The notes: generated by a model from the sequence alone, not told the origin. A DNA stretch of 24,530 bases from DASRBO01 sp035653595 (GCA_035653595.1 DASRBO010000187.1:1-24530), one strand, 5' to 3'. Shown: positions 13,155 through 22,081, counted from the stretch's first letter. Translations and numbers: made by a program.

Positions 13155-14390
13155 CTACGGTCGGACCGAGGGTGCCTTGGCCTCCTCGGCCAGGACCCCG
13201 GCGCTCGGCTTCACGCGACGTTCGGCGTCGATGATGCCGAACTTCACGTCATAGCCGTGGAGCCACTCGTAGTTGTCAACGGCGGTCCAGTGGAAGAGGC
13301 CCCGAACGTCGATCCCTCCGCCGATCGCCTGGTTGACGACCTCGAGGCCCCTGCGCAGGTAGGCCGCCCGAACCCGGTCGTCGTCGGTCCCGACCCCGAA
13401 CTCGGCGACCAGGAGGGGGGTGCCGGGTAGCTCGTCGCGCAGACGGGAAAGCACCAGGCCGAGCCCATCGGCCCAAATCCCGTAGCCGAGCGGCGAGACC
13501 GCCGCCTCAGGGGGATGCACCACCAGACGACCGTCGCGCACGCCCATGGCGCTGTAGTAGGAGAAGCCGAGGAGGTCATAGGCGCCGGCCAGGTCGGGCC
13601 GCTCCACCGGTTGGCGGCCCCGCACCCGCAGGACACCGTCGCGGAGGAGCCCCAGCCCCGGGGTCCAGTACAGGTCCTGGAGGGTCTGGACCGTCCGCAG
13701 GCTGGCCTCGGTCCCGTCCTGGGCGACAATGGCCGACAGGCCGAAGATCGAAGCCACCGGTAGGCCGGTCTGGCGCAGCCGGACAGCTGCTTCGGCCGAG
13801 GCGAGCTGGAAGTTCTCCTCGACCTGACCAACCAGCTCGCGGTCGTGCACCCCCGGAGGCCAGCCACCGCCTCCGTAGGCGGCCCGGGCGTAGTAGTTGG
13901 TCTCGTTCACCGGCTGCCAGCCGCCGGCCAGGTCGCCGAAGGTTTCGGCGACGAAGTCGACGTGGCGGGCCCAGTAGTCCGTCCGGTTCGAGGACGCCAC
14001 GAAGCCGCCCTCAGCAGCGAACCATCGTGGGAGGGTGAAGTGGTTGAGGCACACCCATGGGGTGATGCCGGCCGCCCGGGCGGCATTGAGGACGGAGCGG
14101 TAGCGCTCCACCGCCTCGGGGTCGTGGCGGCCGGGCTCGGGCTCGAGCCGGGCCCACTCGAAGGAGAGCCGATGGTGGACCAGGCCGAGGTCGGCCAGGA
14201 GGCGGAAGTCCTCGGCGTAACGGGATGCGAAGCCGTTGCCGTCGCCGGAGAGGGGCGCCCGGCCGGCTCGCTCCCAGTCCCACCAGTCGGAGTTCGGAGA
14301 CGCCCCTTCGCACTGGGTCGAGGATGCCGCTGTGCCCCACATGAAGCCCACGGGCCATTGCACCGGACGAGTATTGCCCACGTCCGCCAC
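13155..14390 (-). CDS. Glycoside hydrolase family 1 (beta-glucosidase-like)
   Basis: The product (about 411 residues) is a retaining beta-glycosidase-like TIM barrel. It opens with PVGFMWGTAASSTQCEGA, the GH1 F-x-W-G-x-A-x-(S/A)-x-x-Q-x-E-G signature. Further marks are HHRLSFEWARLEP (usual R-x-S-I-x-W-x-R), ITPWVCLNHFTLPRWF (usual H-x-D/F-x-P), the acid/base Glu in WQPVNETNYY (usual T-x-N-E-P) and the nucleophile Glu in LLVAEFGVGTDDD, where most members have TENG. FHWTAVDNYEWLHGYDVKFGI near the end matches S-x-x-D-N-x-E-W-x-x-G-Y. No signal peptide, so it is cytoplasmic. GTG 14390 is chosen (GTG 14381 also possible); the frame extends to a TTG at 14477 without a conserved lead. The Pro-to-Thr and TENG-to-AEFG changes suggest an unusual substrate. 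Confidence 0.88.
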   Translation of the reverse strand: MADVGNTRPVQWPVGFMWGTAASSTQCEGASPNSDWWDWERAGRAPLSGDGNGFASRYAEDFRLLADLGLVHHRLSFEWARLEPEPGRHDPEAVERYRSVLNAARAAGITPWVCLNHFTLPRWFAAEGGFVASSNRTDYWARHVDFVAETFGDLAGGWQPVNETNYYARAAYGGGGWPPGVHDRELVGQVEENFQLASAEAAVRLRQTGLPVASIFGLSAIVAQDGTEASLRTVQTLQDLYWTPGLGLLRDGVLRVRGRQPVERPDLAGAYDLLGFSYYSAMGVRDGRLVVHPPEAAVSPLGYGIWADGLGLVLSRLRDELPGTPLLVAEFGVGTDDDRVRAAYLRRGLEVVNQAIGGGIDVRGLFHWTAVDNYEWLHGYDVKFGIIDAERRVKPSAGVLAEEAKAPSVRP

Positions 14391-14512
14391 CAGAGGCCCG
14401 GACAGGTATTGGCACGCCGGCCACGGGAGGTCTGGGGCCGCCGGCGAGGGGGAATACCTCCCAACGCCCGCCGGCAACTGCCTTGCGCCGGTAGCGGATG
14501 ACGGAGGTTGTC

Positions 14513-14770
14513 ATGCCGAACAGCAGCATCAAAGACGAGGGCCAGTATCGGGCACTGCGGCGCCAAGGCGCCAGCAAGGAGAAGGCGGCTCGGATCGCCA
14601 ACGCCTCGGCGGGATCGTCTCGCTCCCGGACCGGGCGCAGAGGTGGCTCGGCCGGCTCCTATGAGGACCGGAGCAGGAAGGACCTCTACGAGAAGGCCAA
14701 GCAGGTCGGCATCGACGGACGGTCGTCGATGTCGAAGCAGGAGCTGATCAAGGCCCTCCGGAACCACTGA
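14513..14770 (+). CDS. Small basic protein with Rho_N/SAP-like C-terminus (DUF7218-like)
   Basis: The 85-residue product has a conserved start, MPNSSIKDEGQYRALRRQGASKEKAARIANA, then a Ser/Arg/Gly-rich linker (SSRSRTGRRGGSAGS) and the ending RKDLYEKAKQVGIDGRSSMS, KQELIKALR. The last 30 residues match the Rho termination factor N-terminal/SAP-like helix-turn pattern (L-x-x-x-A-K-x-x-G-I-x-G-R-S-x-M-x-K-x-E-L-I), which often binds nucleic acid. ATG 14513 is preferred over ATG 14498 because GGAGG (14502-14506) is correctly placed before it. A nucleoid or RNA-binding role is likely but unproven. It diverges from the GH1 gene and its 3' end overlaps the next gene by 23 bases. Confidence 0.78.
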   Translation: MPNSSIKDEGQYRALRRQGASKEKAARIANASAGSSRSRTGRRGGSAGSYEDRSRKDLYEKAKQVGIDGRSSMSKQELIKALRNH

Positions 14771-15374
14771 GGCGGTCCTCGAGCTCCTTCACCCGGTTGC
14801 GCAGCTCGACCTCGCGTCGCCGGCGCTCGCTGACGTCGCGGATGCTGGCGCCGAGCATCAGTCCGTCGGCCTGCTTGAGGATGGCGATGGTGAACTCCAC
14901 CGACACGGTGGCTCCATCGCAGGTGATTGCCGGAACGGCCAGCACGTCGCCGGGGCCGTAGTGGCTGGCACCGGCGGCCACGGCGGAGTGGAACGCATCC
15001 CAGTGCCGCTGGCGGAGCCGTTCCGGGATGATGATGTCCAGGGTCCTTCCGAGGGCCTCGCCCTCGGAGTACCCGAACAATCGGGTGGCCCCGGCGTTCC
15101 AGAACCGGATGATCCCGGAGGCGTCCACCAGGACCAGGGCGTCGGGGCAGGCCTGGGCGAAGTCGGCCAGGGTCCGCTCGGGCACGGTGGTGGATACCTC
15201 GGCCACGGCTGGCGAGGCTAGCGATGCCTCGGGCCTGCGCTCCACGGCCACCGGAAGGACATGGAAGGCGCCGTCGATCTGAAGCGGCCCCTCGTACCCG
15301 AAGGCGGGGCGGCGACTGCTCGAGGAGGGGCCGCCTGGGATGGCGGGGCACCGGCCTATAACCTGGGACGCCAC
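14748..15374 (-). CDS. Single PAS-domain protein
   Basis: The 208-residue frame holds one PAS domain (about 66-180): LADFAQACPDALVLVDASGI, IRFWNAGATRLFGYSEGEAL, GRTLDIIIPERLRQRHWDAF and the strands VSVEFTIAILKQADGLMLGA. It ends in a coiled-coil signature SERRRREVELRNRVKELEDRL that usually passes a signal to an output domain, but the protein stops there. FWNAGATRLFGYS is common in PAS domains of sensor kinases. The sensed ligand is unknown; no haem or flavin motif is obvious. The start is unsure: GTG 15374 has a GGTGAG next to it, but residues before about 55 look unstructured and internal GTG codons near residues 42 to 64 are possible. Confidence 0.78.
   Translation of the reverse strand: MASQVIGRCPAIPGGPSSSSRRPAFGYEGPLQIDGAFHVLPVAVERRPEASLASPAVAEVSTTVPERTLADFAQACPDALVLVDASGIIRFWNAGATRLFGYSEGEALGRTLDIIIPERLRQRHWDAFHSAVAAGASHYGPGDVLAVPAITCDGATVSVEFTIAILKQADGLMLGASIRDVSERRRREVELRNRVKELEDRLSGSGGP
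15357..15362 (+). promoter_or_regulatory. Candidate -10 element (TATAAC) for the surface-protein gene
   Basis: TATAAC is a good -10 match in a G+C-rich setting and lies 33 nt before the ATG at 15395, leaving a short leader with the ribosome binding site GGGAGA. No -35 box is evident. It overlaps the 5' end of the divergent PAS gene if that gene starts at 15374. Confidence 0.35.
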
Positions 15375-15394
15375 CTCACCAGGCGGGAGAAGCG

Positions 15395-17884
15395 ATGGGT
15401 ACCAAGAAGATGGGAAAGCGCGTCGTCGCGGCCGTCATCGGCGGGCTGGCCGCAGCCGGGGGCCTCTACGGGCTGACCCCGGGGGCGAAGGCGGACCCGA
15501 CCTTCCAGCTGCAGAGGATCGCCGGCAGCGACCGCTACCAGACGGCGGGCAACATCAATCTCACGACCTATCCATCGGGCGAGGCCACGGTGCTACTCGC
15601 CGACGGGCTCGCCGCCCACCAACCCGACGCCCTGGCTGCGTCCGGGTTGGAAGGGGTCAACTCCGAGGGCGTGCTGCTCACCGACAACACCGACAACGTT
15701 CCCACAAACACCCTGTCGGCCCTACAGTCGCTCAAGGTCAAGAACATCGTCGTCCTCGGCGGCTACGCCTCGGTCAGCCAGGCACAGGTCGCCGAGCTGC
15801 AGAACGACAAATACAACGTCACCACGCCCTACCAGGGTCAGACCCGGTACCAGACCATGGAGATGATCGACTACTCGATCAGTCCCAGCAGCGTCGGCAC
15901 CGACTCGAACGGGGACCCGACCGCCATCCTCGCCAGCGGTGACAACAACCACTACGTCGACGCCCTGTCGGCCGGCGCCCTGGCCTACGCCAAGAAGTTT
16001 CCGATCATCCTCACCAACTCCCAGGGCCCCGACCTGTCTCCGGAGGCCCAGGCCGTCATCGGGAAGCTGGGGATCAAGCACCTCATCGTCGTCGGCGGCA
16101 CCGCCTCCATCCCCTCCTCGGAGTACAGCCCGAAGCCCTCCGGGGTGACCACGGTGGACGTCGAGGCAGGAAACGACCGGTCCCAGACCTCCTCGGTCCT
16201 CAGCGACTTCGCCATCAGCAAGGGCTGGCTGGCCAACACCAACATGGACGTCGCCCGGGGAGACGACGGCAGCGACGCCCTGGCTGGCTCCTCCTTCGGC
16301 GGGGTCAAGGGGTTCCCGACGCTGGTGACCAACTCCACCAGCGACGCCGGGTCGGCCACCTCGTTCGCCAACGAGCATCAGACCACCCTCACCGGCACCT
16401 CCTACGTGTTCGGCGGCACCGCGGCGGTGACCGACAGCCAGATGCAGTCCATCCAGCAGGCGGCCGGGTCCAACCCCGCCCCCGCCGGCACCATCTCGCC
16501 GACGTCCTCCCAGGTGGTGACGGCGGTGGCCAGCAACTCCTTCGCCCAGGGCGGGTTCACCTACACCTACAAGTCCGGCGACACCTACCAGATCCAGAAG
16601 CCGAGCTCGAGCCCCACTTCGAGCTCGCCCTCCTGTCAGTCCGACACCTATGCCGACTTCCAGGCCCGCCTGAGCAAGGGCGACCAGGTGACCGGCAACT
16701 ACCAGCCGAGCCAGACCAGCACCTTCTGCCTGGTGGATCAGGCCCCCCATCCGCCTGCCAGCCCCACGGCCACGTCGAACCCGAACAACTCCCAGGGCGG
16801 GGTGGTCATCTCGTGGACCGCTCCCAGCACCGCTGCCACCGACGGCGTGAGCGAGTACATCGTCTGGCGGGACACGGCCTCCGGCAGCAGCAGCGTCCTC
16901 GGTGGGACCACCTACAGCTGCCCGAACGCCGCCTACACCACCGCTCCGGGCTCGTCCCCCCAGAACACGCCTGATCAGGTGGCCAACAGCTGGACCCAGG
17001 TCACGACGGTGCCGGCGAGCAGCTCCAACACCAACTACTCGATCGTCGACACCTCTGAGCCGTACACCAGCTCGACGCCGGACTTCTGCTACGCCGTCTC
17101 GTCGGCGAGCCCCAGCGGTGCCGGGCCGGTCCAGATCGGTACAGCCGCTCCCGCCAACCCGGCATCGGGCTCGGCGACGCCCGGGGCGGTGGCGGCCACC
17201 CAGGGCACGGGATCGGCTCCGACCATCTCCAGCGTCACGACGCAGGGATGGACCATCGCGGTCAACTACAACGAGACCATCAACCCCTCCACCGTCGACA
17301 CCGGCGACTTCGCCATCACCATGCCGACCCCGGTCACCCCGACGGCCACCAACGCCGCCGGCTCGGTCGTCTACATAGACCTCGGTCAGCAGATACCCGT
17401 CGGCATGACCCCGAAGGTCACCGTCCAGAAGTCCTCTAGCGACAGCAACACGGTGTGCGCAGCGAGCTCGACATCGGCGTGCGAGGCGGTCGGAGACTCG
17501 GCCACGTCGTCACCGGCGACGCAACCCGGGCCCGCGCCGAGCATGACCATCCAGTCCGCCAGCTCATCCAACCAGACGATCGTGCTCAAGTACGCGCCCT
17601 TTGCCATCGACTGCGGCACGGTGACCTCGAAGGACTTCACGGCCAGCTCATCGGGGGTGGGCTTGCAGGTCCAGAGCGCCGGGTGCTCTGACCAGAGCGG
17701 CACGGCCTCGCCCGCTGGCACCCAGACCTCGGAGTATGTCGTGGTGAAGGCGAGCCCCTTCCTTCCATCACAGAGCGTGACGGTGACGGCTTCCGGCACG
17801 GACCCGGACGGCAACACGGTGATCTATTCGCCCAACGGGTCAGAGCAGGCGCCCGGAAACACGAGCACGGCCACCTCCAGCTGA
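15395..17884 (+). CDS. Secreted surface protein with three cell-wall-binding repeats and Ig/FN3-like domains
   Basis: The 829-residue product has a signal peptide (MGTKKMGKR, hydrophobic AAVIGGLAAAGGLYGL, cleavage after A-K-A at residue 33). Three cell wall binding repeat 2 units (PF04122 type) follow: RIAGSDRYQTAGNI (about 41-135), a second with TRYQTMEMID (about 150-250) and a third with GNDRSQTSSVLSDFA (about 262-360). Each carries the typical V-L-x-x-G and L-x-V-V-G-G-x-x-x-(V/I) strands (IVVLGGYASV, LIVVGGTASI, YVFGGTAAV). A Ser/Pro linker leads to an FN3-like domain (about 455-580, VVISWTAPSTAATDGVSEYIVW) and two Ig-like modules (ISSVTTQGWTIAVNYNETIN and MTIQSASSSNQTIVLKY). Such proteins attach noncovalently to wall polymers and may form surface layers. 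No LPXTG or C-terminal anchor is seen. Its ligand is unknown. Confidence 0.9.
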   Translation: MGTKKMGKRVVAAVIGGLAAAGGLYGLTPGAKADPTFQLQRIAGSDRYQTAGNINLTTYPSGEATVLLADGLAAHQPDALAASGLEGVNSEGVLLTDNTDNVPTNTLSALQSLKVKNIVVLGGYASVSQAQVAELQNDKYNVTTPYQGQTRYQTMEMIDYSISPSSVGTDSNGDPTAILASGDNNHYVDALSAGALAYAKKFPIILTNSQGPDLSPEAQAVIGKLGIKHLIVVGGTASIPSSEYSPKPSGVTTVDVEAGNDRSQTSSVLSDFAISKGWLANTNMDVARGDDGSDALAGSSFGGVKGFPTLVTNSTSDAGSATSFANEHQTTLTGTSYVFGGTAAVTDSQMQSIQQAAGSNPAPAGTISPTSSQVVTAVASNSFAQGGFTYTYKSGDTYQIQKPSSSPTSSSPSCQSDTYADFQARLSKGDQVTGNYQPSQTSTFCLVDQAPHPPASPTATSNPNNSQGGVVISWTAPSTAATDGVSEYIVWRDTASGSSSVLGGTTYSCPNAAYTTAPGSSPQNTPDQVANSWTQVTTVPASSSNTNYSIVDTSEPYTSSTPDFCYAVSSASPSGAGPVQIGTAAPANPASGSATPGAVAATQGTGSAPTISSVTTQGWTIAVNYNETINPSTVDTGDFAITMPTPVTPTATNAAGSVVYIDLGQQIPVGMTPKVTVQKSSSDSNTVCAASSTSACEAVGDSATSSPATQPGPAPSMTIQSASSSNQTIVLKYAPFAIDCGTVTSKDFTASSSGVGLQVQSAGCSDQSGTASPAGTQTSEYVVVKASPFLPSQSVTVTASGTDPDGNTVIYSPNGSEQAPGNTSTATSS

Positions 17885-17900
17885 GCCAGTCGCAGCGGTT

Positions 17901-17931
17901 CGGCCCGGTCGCTCCGGTGGCGACCGGGCCG
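17901..17931. terminator. Strong 12-bp stem-loop between convergent genes
   Basis: CGGCCCGGTCGC (17901-17912) and GCGACCGGGCCG (17920-17931) pair perfectly over 12 bp with a 7-nt loop. It begins 16 nt after the surface-protein stop and lies in the 103-nt gap before the end of hrpA on the other strand. It would work in both directions; there is no T tract on either side. Confidence 0.65.
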
Positions 17932-17987
17932 GACAGCGTCAGGCGCGACCGGGTCCGGCCCGGGTCCTAGGGACCAGGTCGGCCGCC

Positions 17988-20188
17988 TCAGCCCGTGCCG
18001 GCGGCGGCGGCCAGCGCCCGGCGGAAGCGCTGCTCGCTGACCGGGCCGGCGGTGCCGAGGGTCTGGGCCCACAGCCCCACCCGCAGCTCCTCCAGCATCC
18101 ACCGCAGGCTGTCGGTGGCTCCGGCGGACAGGGCGCCGGTCGATGCTGCGGAGGCCAGCTCCGCTTCGAGACGGTGGATCACCGCCATGCGCTCCTCGTC
18201 TCGCCTGGGGGCCTCGGCGATCCTGTCCAGCCGCCGCTCGACGGCGATCAGGTAGCGCTCGACGTCGGGCAGCCGGGCCAGGCCGGCCCGGGTGGCGAAA
18301 CCGGGTGGCACCAGACGGTCGAGCTGGTCGGCCATGTCGTGGCGGGCGTCGGCGAAGGCGGCCGCCAGGGCATCGAGGCGGCGGCGCAGGACCGACGTGC
18401 GGGCGGCCACGCGGGCGACGAGGCGGGCGGCCTCGAGGGATCGCGCCGGCAGCTCGGCCCGCACCGACTTGACCAGCGCGACGAAGCCGGCCTCGTCCCA
18501 CGCCGGGCCGCCCAGGTCGGCGAGGAGGGCGTCCACGGCCGCCACCATGCAGTCGATCAGGGCCGCCGCCGCCCCGCCCGGGGCTGACGTCAGAGCCAGC
18601 TTGGCCTGGGCGGGAAGCCGGCGCTCCAGGTCGGCGGTCGCCCCCGGCAGAGCCAGCAGGACCAGGCGCCGGGTGCCGGTCCACATGTGGGCGGCCTGGG
18701 CGTCAGGACTGGTCAGGATGCGCAGGCCGACCGTCTCACCCTCGTCCACCAGCGACGGGTAGCCCCTGACCGTCCGGCCGCCGACCGTGCGCTCCACGAC
18801 CCTCGGGATCTCCCCGAAGCCCCACTCGGTCCCACCGGAGACGGGAGCCACTCCGATCAGGCTCGACAGGCGCTCCTGCATGGGCCCCTGCAGGCGGGCC
18901 TTCAGGGAGTCGAGGTCGGATCCGGACAGCAGCTCGGCTCCGTCGGTACCCACGACCCGGAAGCGGACCCGCAGGTGGGCGGCCAGATGCTCGGGATGGA
19001 AGTCCCCCGGCCGGACCATCACCCCGGTGGTGCGCAGGACGTAGGACGCCAGCACATCGAGCAGCGGACCGTCATCGGGGGAGGCGGAGGCCAGGAAGGC
19101 GCGGGCGAGGTCACCGGCCGGGCCGAGCTGGCGGCGGACGGGCTTGGCGAGCGATCGGATCAGCGACGTGGCCAGCTCCTCGCGCCAGCCAGGCACGTGC
19201 CAGTCGAAGCCGCTCGGGCGCAGCTGGTTCAGCGCTTCGAGAGGCACGACCACGGTCACCCCGTCGTGGGGGTCGCCCGGGCTGAAGCGGTACTCGAGCT
19301 CGAGGCAGAGCTCGCCCTGGCGCCACTGGTCGGGAAAGTCGTCGGGGTCGAACCGGGCGCCGGAGGAGCGCACAAGCAGCTCGGGCCCGAAGAGCAGGTG
19401 GTCGGCGCGGCTTCGGCCCGAGCGGCGCCACCAGCGCTCGAAGGAGGGTCCGGAGCAGACCTCCTCGGGCAGGCGGGCGTCGTAGAGGGCGGCCAGGGCG
19501 TGCGCATCGATGGTGACGTCGCGTCGGCGCAGGCGGTCCTCGAGGGAGGCCAGCTCCTCGAGCCGGGCCAGGTTGGTGTCGACGAAGCCCGGTCGCCGGT
19601 CCCAGTCAGCGTGGACCAGGGCGTTCTCGATGAACATCCCCCTCGCCTCGGCCGGGTCGAGGCGGGCCAGGTCGACCCGGCGCCCGGAGACGAGGCTCAG
19701 CCCGTACAGCGTCACCTGCTCGGGCACGACGGCGGCACCCCGGAGCGGATCCCAGACCGGTTCGCCGTAGCTGCGCTTGACCAGATGAGAGGCGAGGCGC
19801 TCGATCCACTCCGGCCGGACGACGGCGACGTTGCGGGCCCACAGGCGGGTGGTCTCGACGAGGTCGGCCGCCATCACCCAGCGGGGGCTGCGTCGGAACA
19901 GGACCGATCCGGGGGCGATGGCGAAGCGGGACTGCCGGGCGCCGGAGTAGTCCCGACGGCCCTGGTCCCAGGTGCCGACATGGGAGAGCAGGCCGGACAG
20001 GACCGCCTGGTGGATGGCGTCCTCGCTCGCCGGCGTCCGGTTGGGTGTCATGCGCAGGTCGCGCTGGATCTGGCGGAGCTGGCCGGCGAGGTCCTGCCAC
20101 TCGCGAACCCGTCGGTAGTTGAGGAACTCGCGGCGGCACAGCCGGCGGAACTGGCCCGGGGTCAACTCGGCCTGTCTGTCCTGGAAAG
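17988..20188 (-). pseudogene. hrpA: C-terminal part of HrpA-type helicase, separated by a frame disruption
   Basis: About 733 residues continue HrpA after the frame break near 20187. The first true residues are FQDRQAELTPGQFRRLCRRE, then FLNYRRVREWQDLAGQLRQI, the conserved OB-fold region of HrpA. A long DUF3418-type C-terminal domain follows (for example LVETTRLWARNVAVVRPEWIERLASHLV, YGEPVWDP, and VTVVVPLEALNQL). The frame stays open upstream to 20342, but that stretch (PAGGDHHRRRAVDHRPPRAA) is only the wrong frame of the N-terminal part. Sequence conservation in both halves looks intact. If the break is real, this part has no start site of its own except weak TTG codons. The fragment alone lacks all helicase motifs. 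Confidence 0.85.
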
Positions 20189-21691
20189 ATAGCCCCACAG
20201 GGCGAGGTAGGAGAGCAGGTCGGAGTGGCGGTGGGCGAAGCGGGCGTGGCTGCGGTCGGCCTCCTGATCGTGGTCGGCCGGCCGCTCGCGGGGGTCGATG
20301 ATCGACAGCCCGGCGGCGATGATGGTCACCTCCCGCAGGCACCCGCCCGCCTCGGCCGCCACCAGCATGCGGGCATATCGGGGATCGAGCGGCAGCTGGG
20401 CCAGCCGGCGGCCGACCGGGCTCAGGCGGCGGTCTCCTTCGCCGCCGGCGGCGAAGGCCCCCAGCTCCTCCAGCAGGGCCACGCCGTCGCGGATGGCCCG
20501 CGAGTCGGGAGGATCGAGGAAGGGGAAGCGCTCCACCGCTCCGAGGCCGACGGCGGTCATCTGCAGGATGACCGAGGCGAGGTTGGTGCGGAGGATTTCG
20601 GGTTCGGTGAACTCGGGCCGCCCGAGGTAGTCCTGTTCCGAGTACAGGCGAATGCAGACGCCCGGGCCCAGGCGGCCGCAGCGGCCGGCGCGCTGGTCGG
20701 CCGAGGCCCGCGACACCGGTTCGATGGGGAGCCGTTGCATCTTGGTCCGGCGGTTGTAGCGGGAGATGCGGGCCGTGCCGAGGTCGACCACGTAGCGGAT
20801 GCCCGGCACCGTGAGGGAGGTCTCCGCCACGTTGGTGGCCAGCACGATCCGGCGCCCCTGATGCGGCCGGAACGCCCGGTGCTGCTCGGCCGCCGACAGG
20901 CGGGCGTAGAGGGGAAGGACCTCGGTGTGGGGCAGGCTCAGGCTCCGGACCACCTCGGCCGCATCGCGGATCTCGCGCTCGCCGCTCAGGAAGACCAGGA
21001 TGTCCCCCGGCCCTTCCCTGTTCAGCTCGACCACGGCGTCGGCCACCGCCTGCAGGGGGTCGTCGGTCTCATCGGGATCGTCGGCCGGGGCCCGGTAGCG
21101 GATCTCCACCGGGTAGCCGCGGCCGGACACCTCGATGACCGGGGCGTCGCCGAAGTGGGAGGCGAAGCGGGCGGTATCGATGGTTGCCGAGGTCACGATC
21201 AGCTTGAGGTCGGGCCGGCGGGGGAGGAGCTGGCGGAGGTAGCCGAGCAGGAAGTCGATGTTGAGGCTGCGCTCGTGGGCCTCGTCGATGATCAGGGTGT
21301 CGTAGCGCCGGAGCTGGCGGTCGCGGCGCAGCTCGGCGAGCAGGATGCCGTCGGTCATCACCTTGACCGCGGTCTGTTCGGACACCTGGTCGGTGAAGCG
21401 GACCTGGTAGCCGACCACGCCCCCCAGGGGCACGGACAGCTCCTCGGCCAGACGCTCGGCCACCGTGCGGGCGGCCAGTCGGCGAGGTTGGGTGTGGCCT
21501 ATCCGGCCGGCCGCCCCCCGCCCGGCCTCGAGACACATCTTGGGCAGCTGGGTGGTCTTGCCGGATCCGGTTTCGCCCGCCACCACCAGCACCTGGCTGG
21601 AGGCCAGGGCGGCGACGATTTGGTGGCGGTGGGCCGTTATGGGCAGAGCGGGGTCGTACTCGATCCGCACGTCGGCGCCCATCCGATCCAC
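20162..21691 (-). pseudogene. hrpA: N-terminal helicase part of HrpA-type DEAH RNA helicase, frame broken at its 3' end
   Basis: This 509-residue frame contains the whole DEAH-box helicase core: Walker A GETGSGKTTQLPKM (motif I), TQPRRLAARTVAERLAEE (Ia), IIDEAHERSLNIDF (motif II), VTSATID (III), LVFLSG-like DILVFLSGEREI, TNVAETSLTVPGIRYVVD (V) and DQRAGRCGRLGPG (VI). The winged-helix/ratchet region follows up to LLSYLALWGYL, after which it runs out of frame (SRTDRPS) and stops. The continuing HrpA sequence is found at once in another frame, so a single lost base near 20185-20187 splits the gene. HrpA works in RNA and ribosome quality control; in E. coli it resolves stalled or collided ribosomes. 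GTG 21691 and ATG 21682 are both possible starts. Confidence 0.88.
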
Positions 21692-21744
21692 CGCACGAGG
21701 CTACGGCTCAGCTTGACGGCCCTCCGGCCGAATAAGAGCCGGAT

Positions 21745-21999
21745 ATGTCGGACACCGACCAGTGCCTCGTGTGCGGCGGCCCCATGGGCGACGCCGCCGA
21801 TCCGGCCTCGGCCGTGCCCGACTTCTGCGCCGGCTGCAGGGAGGAGCTGTGCCCGGCGGAGGCCCGCCCGGCCCCCATGGCGGCCACCGTCGCCGATGTG
21901 GCGATGGCGATGGACCGGGCCCTCGGAACCGTGCTCGGCCTCGGCCGCATGATGGCCGGCCTCGGCAGCGGTGCCGAAGGGCGGGGCCCGGGCGCCTGA
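21745..21999 (+). CDS. Small protein with paired CxxC motifs (zinc-ribbon-like)
   Basis: The 84-residue product has CLVCGG (residues 7-12) and CAGCREELC (28-36), two C-x-x-C knuckles about 20 residues apart, which fit one treble-clef or ribbon-type zinc site. The rest is an Ala/Met-rich helix (AATVADVAMAMDRALGTVLG) and a flexible Gly tail. It diverges from hrpA, with 53 bases between the two starts, and precedes the two-component genes by 82 bases. No family was recognised. Intact cysteine spacing and normal codon use argue for a real gene. Confidence 0.62.
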   Translation: MSDTDQCLVCGGPMGDAADPASAVPDFCAGCREELCPAEARPAPMAATVADVAMAMDRALGTVLGLGRMMAGLGSGAEGRGPGA

Positions 22000-22043
22000 A
22001 GGGGGGCGGCCCTAAGGGAGCCGGTCCGTGCGGTGCCAACGGT

Positions 22044-22070
22044 TAACACTTTCCTCACGAACAGCTGACA
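22044..22070 (+). promoter_or_regulatory. Three TNACR repeats at exact 11-nt spacing before the response regulator
   Basis: TAACA (22044-22048), TCACG (22055-22059) and TGACA (22066-22070) start 11 nt apart. OmpR/PhoB-family regulators bind tandem half-sites with this one-turn spacing. The array ends 11 nt before ATG 22082, so binding by the encoded regulator could control its own gene. The half-site match is loose (GTTAACA, CCTCACG, GCTGACA). Confidence 0.4.
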
Positions 22071-22081
22071 CCCTGGTGGGA

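Noticed and set aside
18687..20192. Plus-strand open frame of 501 codons opposite hrpA
   Set aside because: It is the antisense shadow of a well-conserved helicase gene; its product is low-complexity Gly/Ala/Arg/Val-rich with no domain pattern, as expected in G+C-rich DNA.
20180..20192. Programmed -1 frameshifting in hrpA
   Set aside because: The site CTTTCC lacks an X-XXY-YYZ heptamer and no stimulatory structure was evident; a mutation or sequence error is simpler.
20225..21952. Plus-strand open frame of 575 codons opposite the hrpA helicase core
   Set aside because: Every helicase motif is on the minus strand; the plus-strand product is repetitive (many G-x-x-G, H and V runs) and ends through the start of the CxxC gene in another frame.
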